A DNA stretch of 64,000 bases from Actinomadura coerulea (GTDB taxonomy: Bacteria; Actinomycetota; Actinomycetes; Streptosporangiales; Streptosporangiaceae): assembly GCF_014208105.1 (NCBI RefSeq), contig NZ_JACHMQ010000001.1, forward strand, positions 5,146,001-5,210,000, given 5' to 3'. Under the pieces are notes generated by a model, which was not told where the DNA came from, did not search any database, and saw only the letters and a program-made list of their open reading frames with translations. Shown piece by piece: positions 26,373 through 35,796 of the stretch (position 1 is its first letter; every line of letters starts with the position of its first letter). A program made the translations under genes and the position numbers.

Positions 26373-27500
26373 TCAGTCGGTGGACTGCCCGGGGGCTACC
26401 ACGACCTGGACCCGCTGGAACTCCTTCAGCTCGGTGTATCCCGCGGTGGCCATCGAGCGGCGCAGCGCGCCGATGAGGTTCATGGAGCCGTCCGCGACAT
26501 GGGACGGGCCGTGCAGGATCTGCTCCATCGTCCCGATCGTCCCGATCTCGATGCGGGTGCCGCGGGGGACGTCGCCGTGGTGGGCCTCGCTGCCCCAGTG
26601 GTAGCCGCGCCCGGGCGCCTCGGTGGAGCGGGCGAACGGGGAGCCGACCATCACGGCGTCGGAGCCGCAGGCGAAGGCCTTGGCGATGTCGCCGCTGTTG
26701 ACCATGCCGCCGTCGGCGATCACGTGCACGTAGCGTCCGCCGGACTCGTCCATGTAGTCGCGGCGGGCGGCGGCCACGTCGGCGACCGCGGTGGCCATCG
26801 GGACGGCGACGCCGAGGACCGTCCGCGTCGTGTGCCCGGAGCCGCCGCCGAACCCGACCAGCACGCCGGCCGCGCCGGTGCGCATCAGGTGCAGCGCCGC
26901 GGTGTAGGTGGAGCAGCCGCCGACGATCACGGGGACGTCGAGGTCGTAGATGAACTGCTTGAGGTTCAGCGGCTCGGCGCGCCCCGACACGTGCTCGGCG
27001 GACACGGTCGTCCCGCGGATCACGAACAGGTCGACGCCGGCGTCGATCACGGCCTTGTGGAACTGGGCCGTGCGCTGCGGCGACAGCCGCGCCGCGACGG
27101 TGACGCCCGCCTCGCGGACCTCCTGGATCCGCCGGCCGATCAGCTCTTCCCTGATCGGCTCGGAGTAGATCTCCTGGAGCCGCTGGGTGGCGCGGACGTC
27201 GTCCAGCGAGGCGATCTCGGCGAGCAGCTGCCCGGGGTCGTCGTAGCGCGTCCAGAGCCCTTCGAGGTCGAGCACGGCCAGGCCGCCGAGCCGTCCGACG
27301 GCGATCGCCGTGGCGGGGCTGACGACGCTGTCCATCGGCGCGACGACCAGCGGCATGTCGAACCGGTAGGCGTCGATCTGCCAGGCGACGCTGACCTCCT
27401 CGGGATCGCGCGTCCGGCGGGACGGCACGATGCCGATGTCGTCGAAGGCGTACGCCCGGCGGCCGCTCTTGCCACGGCCGATCTCCACCTCAGCAGCCAC
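26373..27500 (-). CDS. guaB3: GuaB3 family IMP dehydrogenase-related protein
   Basis: 375 residues, a TIM barrel of the IMPDH/GMP reductase superfamily without CBS domains. It has the actinobacterial GuaB3 features RRAYAFDDIGIVPSRRTRDP and VVAPMDSVVSP. The catalytic-loop position that is Cys in GuaB (GSICTTR) is GSGHTTR here, with His223 in its place, so normal IMPDH chemistry is doubtful. The cellular role of GuaB3 is unsettled. GTG 27500 follows GGAGGAAGGG. It sits 71 bases downstream of guaB, as in mycobacteria, and is probably cotranscribed. Confidence 0.92.
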   Translation of the reverse strand: MAAEVEIGRGKSGRRAYAFDDIGIVPSRRTRDPEEVSVAWQIDAYRFDMPLVVAPMDSVVSPATAIAVGRLGGLAVLDLEGLWTRYDDPGQLLAEIASLDDVRATQRLQEIYSEPIREELIGRRIQEVREAGVTVAARLSPQRTAQFHKAVIDAGVDLFVIRGTTVSAEHVSGRAEPLNLKQFIYDLDVPVIVGGCSTYTAALHLMRTGAAGVLVGFGGGSGHTTRTVLGVAVPMATAVADVAAARRDYMDESGGRYVHVIADGGMVNSGDIAKAFACGSDAVMVGSPFARSTEAPGRGYHWGSEAHHGDVPRGTRIEIGTIGTMEQILHGPSHVADGSMNLIGALRRSMATAGYTELKEFQRVQVVVAPGQSTD

Positions 27501-27571
27501 TGCGCCCTTCCTCCACCTGAATCGGTCTTCCCGCGGTTCGCGGGACCAAGCCCCGGAAGAGCTTACGTCAG

Positions 27572-29068
27572 TCAGCGGCCCTGGTAGTTCGGGGCCTCCA
27601 CCGTCATCTGGATGTCGTGCGGGTGGCTCTCGCGCAGGCCCGCGACGCTGATGCGCATGAGCCGGCCGCGCTCCTGGAGCTCGGGGACGGTGCGGGTGCC
27701 CGCGTACCACATCGACTGGTGGAGCCCGCCGACGAGCTGGTGCGCGACGTTGGCGAGCGGACCCCGGTAGGGGACCTGGCCCTCGACGCCCTCGGGGATC
27801 AGCTTCTCCTCGGCGTTGACGTCGGCCTGGGCGTAGCGGTCCTTGGAGTAGGAGGCGCCGCGCTCCCGGTTGCGCATCGCGCCGAGCGAGCCCATGCCGC
27901 GGTAGGACTTGTACTGCTTGCCGTGGACGAAGATCAGCTCGCCCGGGGACTCCTCGACGCCGGCGAGCAGGCTGCCGAGCATCACGGTGTCGGCGCCCGC
28001 GACCAGGGCCTTGGCGATGTCGCCCGAGTACTGCAGGCCGCCGTCGCCGATCACCGGGACGCCCGCCGCCTTCGCCGCGCGGGCCGCCTCGAAGATCGCG
28101 GTGATCTGCGGGACGCCGACGCCGGCGACGATGCGGGTGGTGCAGATCGAGCCGGGGCCCACCCCGACCTTGATCGCGTCGGCGCCCGCGTCCACCAGCA
28201 CCTGGGCGCCCGCCTCGGTGGCGACGTTCCCGCCGACGACCTGGACGGACGAGTTGCCCTTGATCGCGGCGATCGTGTCGGCGACGCCCTTGGAGTGGCC
28301 GTGCGCCGTGTCCACGATGATCACGTCGGTGCCGGCCTCGATGAGGGCGCGGGCGCGGCGCAGGGCGTCCTCGCCGACGCCCACGGCCGCGGCGACGAGC
28401 AGGCGGCCGTCTGCGTCCTTGGTGGAGTCGGGGTACTGCTCGCTCTTGGTGAAGTCCTTGGTGGTGATCAGGCCCTTGAGGCGGCCCTCGCCGTCGACGA
28501 GCGGGAGCTTCTCCACCTTGTTGCCGGCGAGCAGGCGGAACGCCTCCGCGCGCGAGACGTCCACCGGGGCGGTGATGAGCGGCATCGGCGTCATCACCTC
28601 GCGGACGGAACGCGAGAGGTCCGTCTCGAAGCGCATGTCCCGGTTGGTCACGATGCCGACGAGGACGCCGCGCACGTCGGTGACCGGCACGCCGGAGATC
28701 CGGTAGCGGGCGCACAGCGCCTCGACGTCGGCGAGCGTGGCGTCCGGCAGGCAGGTCACCGGATTGGTGATCATCCCGGCCTCGGAGCGCTTGACCCGGT
28801 CGGCCTCCGCGGCCTGCTCCTCGATCGACATGTTGCGGTGCAGCACGCCGATGCCGCCCTGGCGCGCCATCGCGACCGCGGTGCGGGCCTCGGTCACGGT
28901 GTCCATCGCCGCCGAGACGAGCGGGATCCGCAGCGAGATCTCGCGGGTCAGCCGGGTCGTGGTGTCGGCCTCTCCGGGCTGGAGGTCGGAGTACCCCGGC
29001 AGCAGGAGCACGTCGTCGAAGGTCAGTCCCTGCGGGAGGAACTTGTCGGACTCGGCGGCGGGGTTCAT
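27572..29068 (-). CDS. guaB: Inosine-5'-monophosphate dehydrogenase
   Basis: 498 residues. It oxidises IMP to XMP with NAD+, the committed step to guanine nucleotides. The order is the barrel start (LTFDDVLLLPGYSD), two CBS domains at about 95-215, then the catalytic loop GPGSICTTR (nucleophile Cys309) and the flap with GMGSLGAM. ATG start after GGGAAGG; upstream in-frame extension has no family similarity. This is the essential guaB2-type enzyme. Confidence 0.97.
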   Translation of the reverse strand: MNPAAESDKFLPQGLTFDDVLLLPGYSDLQPGEADTTTRLTREISLRIPLVSAAMDTVTEARTAVAMARQGGIGVLHRNMSIEEQAAEADRVKRSEAGMITNPVTCLPDATLADVEALCARYRISGVPVTDVRGVLVGIVTNRDMRFETDLSRSVREVMTPMPLITAPVDVSRAEAFRLLAGNKVEKLPLVDGEGRLKGLITTKDFTKSEQYPDSTKDADGRLLVAAAVGVGEDALRRARALIEAGTDVIIVDTAHGHSKGVADTIAAIKGNSSVQVVGGNVATEAGAQVLVDAGADAIKVGVGPGSICTTRIVAGVGVPQITAIFEAARAAKAAGVPVIGDGGLQYSGDIAKALVAGADTVMLGSLLAGVEESPGELIFVHGKQYKSYRGMGSLGAMRNRERGASYSKDRYAQADVNAEEKLIPEGVEGQVPYRGPLANVAHQLVGGLHQSMWYAGTRTVPELQERGRLMRISVAGLRESHPHDIQMTVEAPNYQGR

Positions 29069-29316
29069 GACAACCTTCCCGTGGTGGTTGCGGCATCGGG
29101 CCAGGTCACAAGGGACCCTGTCCCCATGGTAGGGGCTGGGCCCGCGGCCGGGCGGGCTTTGCGCGCGGCGCTCACGTGGTCTTGGCGACACCCGCGGTCC
29201 TGATGACATCTGCCAACACGCCGGGCGGTCCGTCGCATTCCCCTCCGTGCACGCGCGCTTCGGGCCGTTCGCGTGCGGAGGAGGCCGGGGGGTGCACCTG
29301 CCGGGGGCTCGCGCAG

Positions 29317-29322
29317 TAGCGT
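29317..29322 (+). promoter_or_regulatory. Likely -10 element giving a leaderless DUF5319 mRNA
   Basis: TAGCGT followed by six bases and then the GTG start, the spacing expected if transcription begins at the start codon. No Shine-Dalgarno sequence is present. Confidence 0.45.
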
Positions 29323-29328
29323 GGGGGT

Positions 29329-29718
29329 GTGCACGACGATGCTCCGCTCGACCCGTTCGCCGGAGACCCGGAGGATCCGGCGGCGGCGCTCGGCGACCCG
29401 GGCGACGAGACCGCTCCGCTCAGCGTGACGGAGCGGGAGGACGTGCTGGCCGACCTCGCCGACCTGGAGGTCTTCCGGGCCCTGCTGGAGCCGCTCGGGG
29501 TCCGCGGCCTCACCGTCGACTGCGGCGACTGCGGAAAGATGCACTACATCGACTGGGAGCTCCTGCACGGCAACCTGCGCCACCTGCTGGACGAGGGCCT
29601 CCCCCGCGTGCACGAGCCCGCCCTCTCCCCCGACCCCGTCGACTACGTGAGCTGGGAGTACGCCCGCGGCTACGTCGACGGCGTGATCGACAGCGAAGAG
29701 GGGCGCGACGAGAACTGA
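29329..29718 (+). CDS. DUF5319 family protein
   Basis: 129 residues; conserved actinobacterial protein of unknown function, equivalent in position to M. tuberculosis Rv3412 between guaB2 and the sigD region. The N-terminal 45 residues are acidic and Pro-rich. The conserved core has DCGDCGKMHYIDW, whose CxxC pair may bind metal or be redox active, followed by HGNLRHLLDEG and a C-terminal DYVSWEYARGYVDG. Probably leaderless. Divergent from guaB. Confidence 0.85.
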   Translation: MHDDAPLDPFAGDPEDPAAALGDPGDETAPLSVTEREDVLADLADLEVFRALLEPLGVRGLTVDCGDCGKMHYIDWELLHGNLRHLLDEGLPRVHEPALSPDPVDYVSWEYARGYVDGVIDSEEGRDEN

Positions 29719-29754
29719 CCCGCGCGCCGCCGGCACGAACGCGGCGGGCGCCCG

Positions 29755-30636
29755 TCAGTCGTCGAAGCGGCGGTTCTGGTAGTCGAGGGCGCGCTTGCGG
29801 GCCATGCGGCGCAGGTCGTCGAAGCGGGGGCGCGGGTCGGCGGCCGGCTGCGCGTCGGGCCTCTCGACCGGCTCGGTGAACATCGTCGGGGCCTCCTGCC
29901 TGCGGGTGGGGCGGCGCGGCAGGTGACGGGGGAACGGGCTCTCCAGGCGCCGCCTGAACTGCCGGTTCTCCCCGCGGTCAGGATCGGCGGACGGTGTCCG
30001 CGCGGCGGGGCGCCCCTCGTGCGGAGCCGGGCGGGCGGGTGGCCGCGGGCGCTGGTGGGTGCCGGCGTCGGTGTCGGCCGTCTTGTCCGCGTCCTCCGCG
30101 ACGCCGGACGCGCTCGGCGCCGGGGAGGCGGTGGTGCGCTCGGCGACGCCGCCGCCGGCGGCCGCGACGCCGCTGCTGGCGAGGACGGCGCCGGCCACGC
30201 CCAGGGCCACGATGGTGCGCGGGCCGCGGCGGCGCGGGCCGGGCCCCGAGGGGGCCGGCGGGCCGGGGGCCTCCCCGGCCTGGTCGTCGACGTCGACGAT
30301 CAGCGCGCGCAGGAGCCGCACCGCCGGGTCGCGGTCGTCGGCGCGCCCCTCCTCCGCCTGGTCGCGGTCGTCGTCCCGCGGGGCGGCGCGGCGGGCTTGC
30401 GACGCGGCCCCGCCGGGGCCTTCGGCCGGGCCTTCAACGGGGGCGGCGGAACCGGCAGCGTCCCGTGCCGCCAGCGACTCGAAGAGCGCGTCGGTACGGC
30501 GCACCGCGGACAGGTCCACGGGCGGGGCGGCGGACGGGCGGGACGGCGGCGCCTGCGCCGGGGCGTCGCCGCGGCGGGCGGGCTCGTCCGGATCCGGGGC
30601 GCCCCGCAGGCCGGTGAGGGGGCCGCGCTCCGTCAA
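29755..30636 (-). CDS. rsdA: Anti-sigma-D factor RsdA-like membrane protein
   Basis: 293 residues. The cytoplasmic N-terminus carries the short sigma-binding motif (VRRTDALFESLAARD, about 45-60). One transmembrane helix (TIVALGVAGAVLASSGVAAAG, about 140-160) is followed by a Pro/Arg-rich extracytoplasmic tail. This is the layout of mycobacterial RsdA, which holds SigD at the membrane until proteolysis releases it. TTG start overlapping the sigD stop (TTGA), with GAGGAG upstream. The tail, about 130 residues and poorly conserved, could be the signal-sensing part. Confidence 0.82.
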   Translation of the reverse strand: MTERGPLTGLRGAPDPDEPARRGDAPAQAPPSRPSAAPPVDLSAVRRTDALFESLAARDAAGSAAPVEGPAEGPGGAASQARRAAPRDDDRDQAEEGRADDRDPAVRLLRALIVDVDDQAGEAPGPPAPSGPGPRRRGPRTIVALGVAGAVLASSGVAAAGGGVAERTTASPAPSASGVAEDADKTADTDAGTHQRPRPPARPAPHEGRPAARTPSADPDRGENRQFRRRLESPFPRHLPRRPTRRQEAPTMFTEPVERPDAQPAADPRPRFDDLRRMARKRALDYQNRRFDD

Positions 30637-31283
30637 GCGATCGACTCCTCTCTGGCCATCGCGCGCAGCCGGGCCAGGGCCCGGTGCTGCGCGACCCGTA
30701 CCGCCCCCGCGGACATGCCCAGCACATTACCGGTCTCCTCCGCCGACAGGCCCGCGACGACCCGGAGCAGCACCAGCTCGCGCTGGTGCTCGGGCAGCCG
30801 GGTGAGCAGGTCGCGGGCGCGCTGCGCCTCGATGTAGCGGACCACCGTCTCCTCGGGGCCCGGGCGGTCGTCCGGACCGTCCGGCAGGTCCTCGGTGGGC
30901 ACGGCGGCGCGGACCGCGCTGCGCAGCGCGTCCGCGATCTTGTGCGCGGCGATGCCGAAGACGAAGGACGCGAACGGCCGGCCCATGTCCCGGTAGCGGG
31001 GCAGGGCCGACAGGACGGCGATGCAGACCTCCTGCGCCACGTCGTCGGCGATGTGGTACTGCCCGGAGACCCGGCCGAGCCGGGCCCGGCAGTACCGGAC
31101 GATCATGGGCCGCACCTCGGCGATGAGGACCTCGATGGCGCCCGGGTCGCCCTGCACGGCGAGATGGGTCAGCTCCCTGAGGTCGCCGTCGCCCGCGGCG
31201 CGCAGCGCCCGCGCCGAACGGGCGGCGTCGCCGGGAGCGGGAGGGGCGGGCCCGTTCGAGGGGTCGGCAGCGCGCGCGGTCAT
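30633..31283 (-). CDS. sigD: RNA polymerase sigma factor SigD (ECF family)
   Basis: 216 residues. Region 2 has MIVRYCRARLG, HIADDVAQEVCIAVLSALPRYRD and PFASFVFGIAAHKIADALR. Region 4 has LPEHQRELVLLRVVAGLSAEETGNVLGMSAGAVRVAQHRALARLR. Mycobacterial SigD controls stationary-phase and lipid/cell-envelope genes and is held by RsdA, encoded downstream with overlap. The start is uncertain: ATG 31283 is used, ATG 31319 or GTG 31349 are possible; the conserved region begins at about residue 36 of the chosen form. Confidence 0.88.
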   Translation of the reverse strand: MTARAADPSNGPAPPAPGDAARSARALRAAGDGDLRELTHLAVQGDPGAIEVLIAEVRPMIVRYCRARLGRVSGQYHIADDVAQEVCIAVLSALPRYRDMGRPFASFVFGIAAHKIADALRSAVRAAVPTEDLPDGPDDRPGPEETVVRYIEAQRARDLLTRLPEHQRELVLLRVVAGLSAEETGNVLGMSAGAVRVAQHRALARLRAMAREESIA

Positions 31284-31497
31284 GGTCCCGGCGAAGCATC
31301 CCTCGGTCACGTCAAGCATGATGCCCAGCACCCCCGGGCGTGTCTCCACTGTCGTCTACAACGGAATGGTCACAGTGCGAGAGCGAACCTGGAGTTACTA
31401 CGCGTCGTGGTCATCGCGCTGCCCGACGTGGCGGACCTCTCCGGACGGGAACCCGCTTTCTCGGACGGCGAGGCCGAGTTCCCGGCGGCGGCACAGC

Positions 31498-31528
31498 GAG
31501 ACCCCCGCCCGGAACGGACGGGGGTCTC
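31498..31528 (-). terminator. Hairpin terminator after groEL
   Basis: GAGACCCCCG (31498-31507) pairs with CGGGGGTCTC (31519-31528), 44 bases beyond the groEL stop. The 288-bp gap between groEL and sigD otherwise shows no gene. Confidence 0.7.
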
Positions 31529-31571
31529 GCCAACGCTTCCCGGACGGGACGAGCCCGCCGGTCGGCCGATC

Positions 31572-33200
<1,629 letters not shown>

Positions 33201-33285
33201 GCGGATACTCCTCTTTCACGCGATCCGCCCCGGCGGGCCGCCCGAAGGCGGCGCCGACCGGGGCGGGTGCATCACGTCTCGGTGA

Positions 33286-33594
33286 TTACTTCTCGATGAC
33301 CGCGAGCACGTCGCGGGCCGAGAGGACGAGGTACTCCTCGCCGTTGTACTTGACCTCGGTGCCGCCGTACTTGCTGTAGAGCACGACCTCGCCGACCTTG
33401 ACGTCGACGGGGACGCGCTCGCCCTTGTCGTCGACGCGACCCGGGCCAACGGCAAGGACGGTGCCCTCCTGGGGCTTCTCCTTGGCGGTGTCCGGAATCA
33501 CCAGGCCCGACGCGGTGGTGGTCTCGGCCTCAAGCGGCTGGACGACGATGCGGTCCTCAAGCGGCTTGAGAACAACCTTGGTGGCGGTCGTCAC
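33286..33594 (-). CDS. groS: Co-chaperonin GroES
   Basis: 102 residues with the Hsp10 fold: LKPLEDRIVVQPLEAE, the mobile loop (ETTTASGLVIPDTAKEKPQEG), then YSKYGGTEVKYNGEEYLVLSARDVLAVI. It caps the GroEL ring. GTG start preceded by GGGGAGG. First gene of the groES-groEL operon, with a CIRCE element and a good promoter upstream. Confidence 0.97.
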   Translation of the reverse strand: MTTATKVVLKPLEDRIVVQPLEAETTTASGLVIPDTAKEKPQEGTVLAVGPGRVDDKGERVPVDVKVGEVVLYSKYGGTEVKYNGEEYLVLSARDVLAVIEK

Positions 33595-33718
33595 GATCTG
33601 ACCTCCCCTTCGATTGGTCCTCGGCCGGCCATGGATGACCGACCAGCACATGTGACAGAAGAGGCGACCCTGGACCGGCCTGCCGTCGCGGGTGCCAGAC
33701 CGACCTTCGTCGCTGTAT

Positions 33719-33745
33719 TTGGCACTCTACCCTTGAGAGTGCCAG
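33719..33745 (-). promoter_or_regulatory. CIRCE element (HrcA operator) of groES-groEL
   Basis: TTGGCACTC-N9-GAGTGCCAG closely matches the known CIRCE consensus TTAGCACTC-N9-GAGTGCTAA with the exact 9-base spacer. It lies just downstream of the predicted -10, at the expected transcription start, so HrcA would block initiation. Confidence 0.93.
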
Positions 33746-33750
33746 TCGTG

Positions 33751-33779
33751 AGACTATTCCGTGCCCGTTACCTCGTCAA
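33751..33779 (-). promoter_or_regulatory. groES promoter (-35 and -10)
   Basis: On the minus strand TTGACG (33774-33779), a 17-base spacer, and TAGTCT (33751-33756), immediately before the CIRCE element. Confidence 0.75.
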
Positions 33780-33847
33780 CACGGACACGAACCCGCCCGG
33801 CGGCCGTCTCCGGACGTTCACCCGCCGCCTCCAGCGGGCGCTCCCGC

Positions 33848-33853
33848 TACCTT
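33848..33853 (+). promoter_or_regulatory. Possible -10 for a leaderless methyltransferase mRNA
   Basis: TACCTT followed by seven bases and the ATG at 33861; no ribosome-binding site is visible. Confidence 0.35.
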
Positions 33854-33860
33854 CCACCCT

Positions 33861-35114
33861 ATGGACATCGCGTCGTTCCGGGCCCTGCGCACCCCCTCCG
33901 GTCAGGCGCTCCTCAAGGAGGCGGCCGAGGCGGACGTGAGCGAGGACGGCCTGCTCACCACGGCGTCGCGGCTGCGCGAGCGGCACGATCCCCCGCTCGT
34001 GGCCGCCGCGCTGACGCAGGTCCGGTTGCGGCAGAGGGCACGGGCGAAGTTCGGGGCGGACGCCGACCGCATGTACTTCACGCAGGCGGGGCTTGAGCAG
34101 TCGACGCGCGCGAGCGTGGCGGCCTACCGCGCCGGAAGGTTCGCGGACCGCCTGCCCGGCGCGCGTGTGCTGGAACTGGGGTGCGGGATAGGCGCCGACC
34201 TCATCGCCCGAGCGCGCGCGGGCCTGGCCGGGGACGGTGTGGAACTGGACCCGTTGACCGCCGAGGTGGCCCGCGCCAACGTGGCCGCCTTCGGATTGGA
34301 CGGTCTCGCCTCTGTCCGGGTCGGGGACGCCACTGAGGAGGACCCGTCCGGGTTCGACGCGGTCTTCGCCGATCCTGGACGGCGCACGGCGCGGGGCCGT
34401 GTCTTCGACCCCCGTTCGTATGAGCCGCCGCTCGACGTCGTCCTGTCCATGGCCGGCCGGGTACCCGCGGCCTGCGTGAAGGTCGCGCCCGGCATCCCCC
34501 ACGAGGCCGTACCGGACGGCGCAGAGGCCGAGTGGGTCTCGGTCGGGGGCGAGGTCAAGGAAGCGGCCCTCTGGCTGGGCGAGCTGGCCGGGGATGTGGG
34601 GCGGCGGGCCACCCTCCTGCCGTCCGACACCCATCCCTCGGGATCTGAGCCCTTCTCGGAGACAGAGCCTGAGGTGTCGACCTTGACTCCCCGTGGGCTG
34701 GACGCCCCGGACGTACGCCCGTGGGGCCGTTACCTGTACGAACCTGACGGCGCCGTGATCCGGGCCCATCTGGTCGGCGAGGTCGCGGAACTGGTCGGCG
34801 GCGGCTTGGCGGACCCCCACATCGCGTACGTCACGTCCGACGAGCTGCGCCCGACCGCCTTCGCCTCCGCCTACGAGGTGGAGGACGTGCTGCCGTTCTC
34901 CGTGAAGCGGCTGCGCGCCGAGCTGCGCCGCCGCGAGATCGGCGTGCTGACGGTCAAGAAGCGCGGGTCCGCCGTCGACGTCGACCGGCTCCGCCGCGAC
35001 CTCGGCTTCGGCGGGCGCCGGGCGGGACGCGGCGCCAGGGAGCTGACCCTCGTGGTGACGCGCGTGGGACGCGATCCCGTCGCGTTGCTGACGCACCCCG
35101 TCGCCGGGGCCTGA
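33861..35114 (+). CDS. Class I SAM-dependent methyltransferase with THUMP-like domain
   Basis: 417 residues. The N-terminal ~90 residues are helical (SFRALRTPSGQALL). The methyltransferase core has motif I VLELGCGIGADLIARA, an acidic GVELDPLTAEVARAN, and the unusual motif IV FADPGRR. The C-terminal ~100 residues (ELRRREIGVLTVKKRGSAVD) match the THUMP-like domain seen in this actinobacterial family, suggesting an RNA substrate. Divergent from groES. No enzyme of this family is known to me in detail, so the target nucleotide is open. Confidence 0.85.
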   Translation: MDIASFRALRTPSGQALLKEAAEADVSEDGLLTTASRLRERHDPPLVAAALTQVRLRQRARAKFGADADRMYFTQAGLEQSTRASVAAYRAGRFADRLPGARVLELGCGIGADLIARARAGLAGDGVELDPLTAEVARANVAAFGLDGLASVRVGDATEEDPSGFDAVFADPGRRTARGRVFDPRSYEPPLDVVLSMAGRVPAACVKVAPGIPHEAVPDGAEAEWVSVGGEVKEAALWLGELAGDVGRRATLLPSDTHPSGSEPFSETEPEVSTLTPRGLDAPDVRPWGRYLYEPDGAVIRAHLVGEVAELVGGGLADPHIAYVTSDELRPTAFASAYEVEDVLPFSVKRLRAELRRREIGVLTVKKRGSAVDVDRLRRDLGFGGRRAGRGARELTLVVTRVGRDPVALLTHPVAGA

Positions 35115-35796
35115 CCGATCGGCCTCCCGGGGCCTCCCCGGCCGGTCGCGGGGGCCTGACCCGCCCGGGGCGGGCCCGTCCGGCAACCCTGCCCAAAGAT
35201 CTCCCACTCGGCCGCGCAACGCCAAGCGGGACCGGGCGACGCGCCATGGCGGTGCAAATCATCGACGCTTTCCGGCATTGCGCGCACCAGGGATTGCGGC
35301 CGCCCGGCAAGGGCGCGGCGCGGCGCGGGAATCGGCGCGCCGAGATCAACCGCCGCGAAAACACCAAGACAGGTTCACCGGCCGGGACGCCCGTCCCCCA
35401 AAAGCCCTCCCGAAAAGGCCCGGAAGCCGCCCCTCGGCATCACGCCCGACGCACACGCGTCAGACCGGTGTAGCCGTCCGCGGGGGTCGGGAACTGCCGA
35501 TGTTGGACGAGATGTACGGACAGAACGGCACCCGGAACGCCGGACCCGTCCCGCACCGCCCGCACTCCCCACCCCATCTATCCCCCCAATAAGGGCAATA
35601 GCCGTGAAGCGGGAAGCCAACCATGCATTCGGTGATACCTCGCTATCCCGTCTAGTCGGATAACAGGCGCATTCCGCAGAACTCGCAATCTTCTCTGCTA
35701 CCCGTTTTGGCCGCGCTCTACACGCACTACAGTGGCCACTCCAGAGATTCATTTGCCGGCGTCATTTCATCGCGCCGGCACACGAAGGAGCATCGG
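35115..35796. other. 682-bp intergenic region
   Basis: The left end holds a small GC-rich stem (about 35160-35174), a possible terminator for the methyltransferase gene. The right half becomes clearly AT-richer towards the coiled-coil gene and probably contains its promoter. A 30-codon frame at about 35500-35592 is the only notable open stretch and has no visible family. No tRNA or known riboswitch was recognised. Confidence 0.5.

Noticed and set aside
26373..29096. A single 907-codon minus-strand frame joining guaB3 to upstream sequence
   Set aside because: Only the part after GTG 27500 is GuaB3; the rest reads guaB in the wrong frame. It is not a fusion.
24788..29203. Long plus-strand frames opposite glpD, guaB3 and guaB
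   Set aside because: Antisense shadows of conserved genes, with low-complexity Val/Arg/Asp translation.
35500..35592. 30-codon frame (MLDEMYGQ...) before the coiled-coil gene
   Set aside because: No ribosome-binding site and no family; its Pro/His-rich end looks like random GC-rich sequence. Kept only as a note under the intergenic region.
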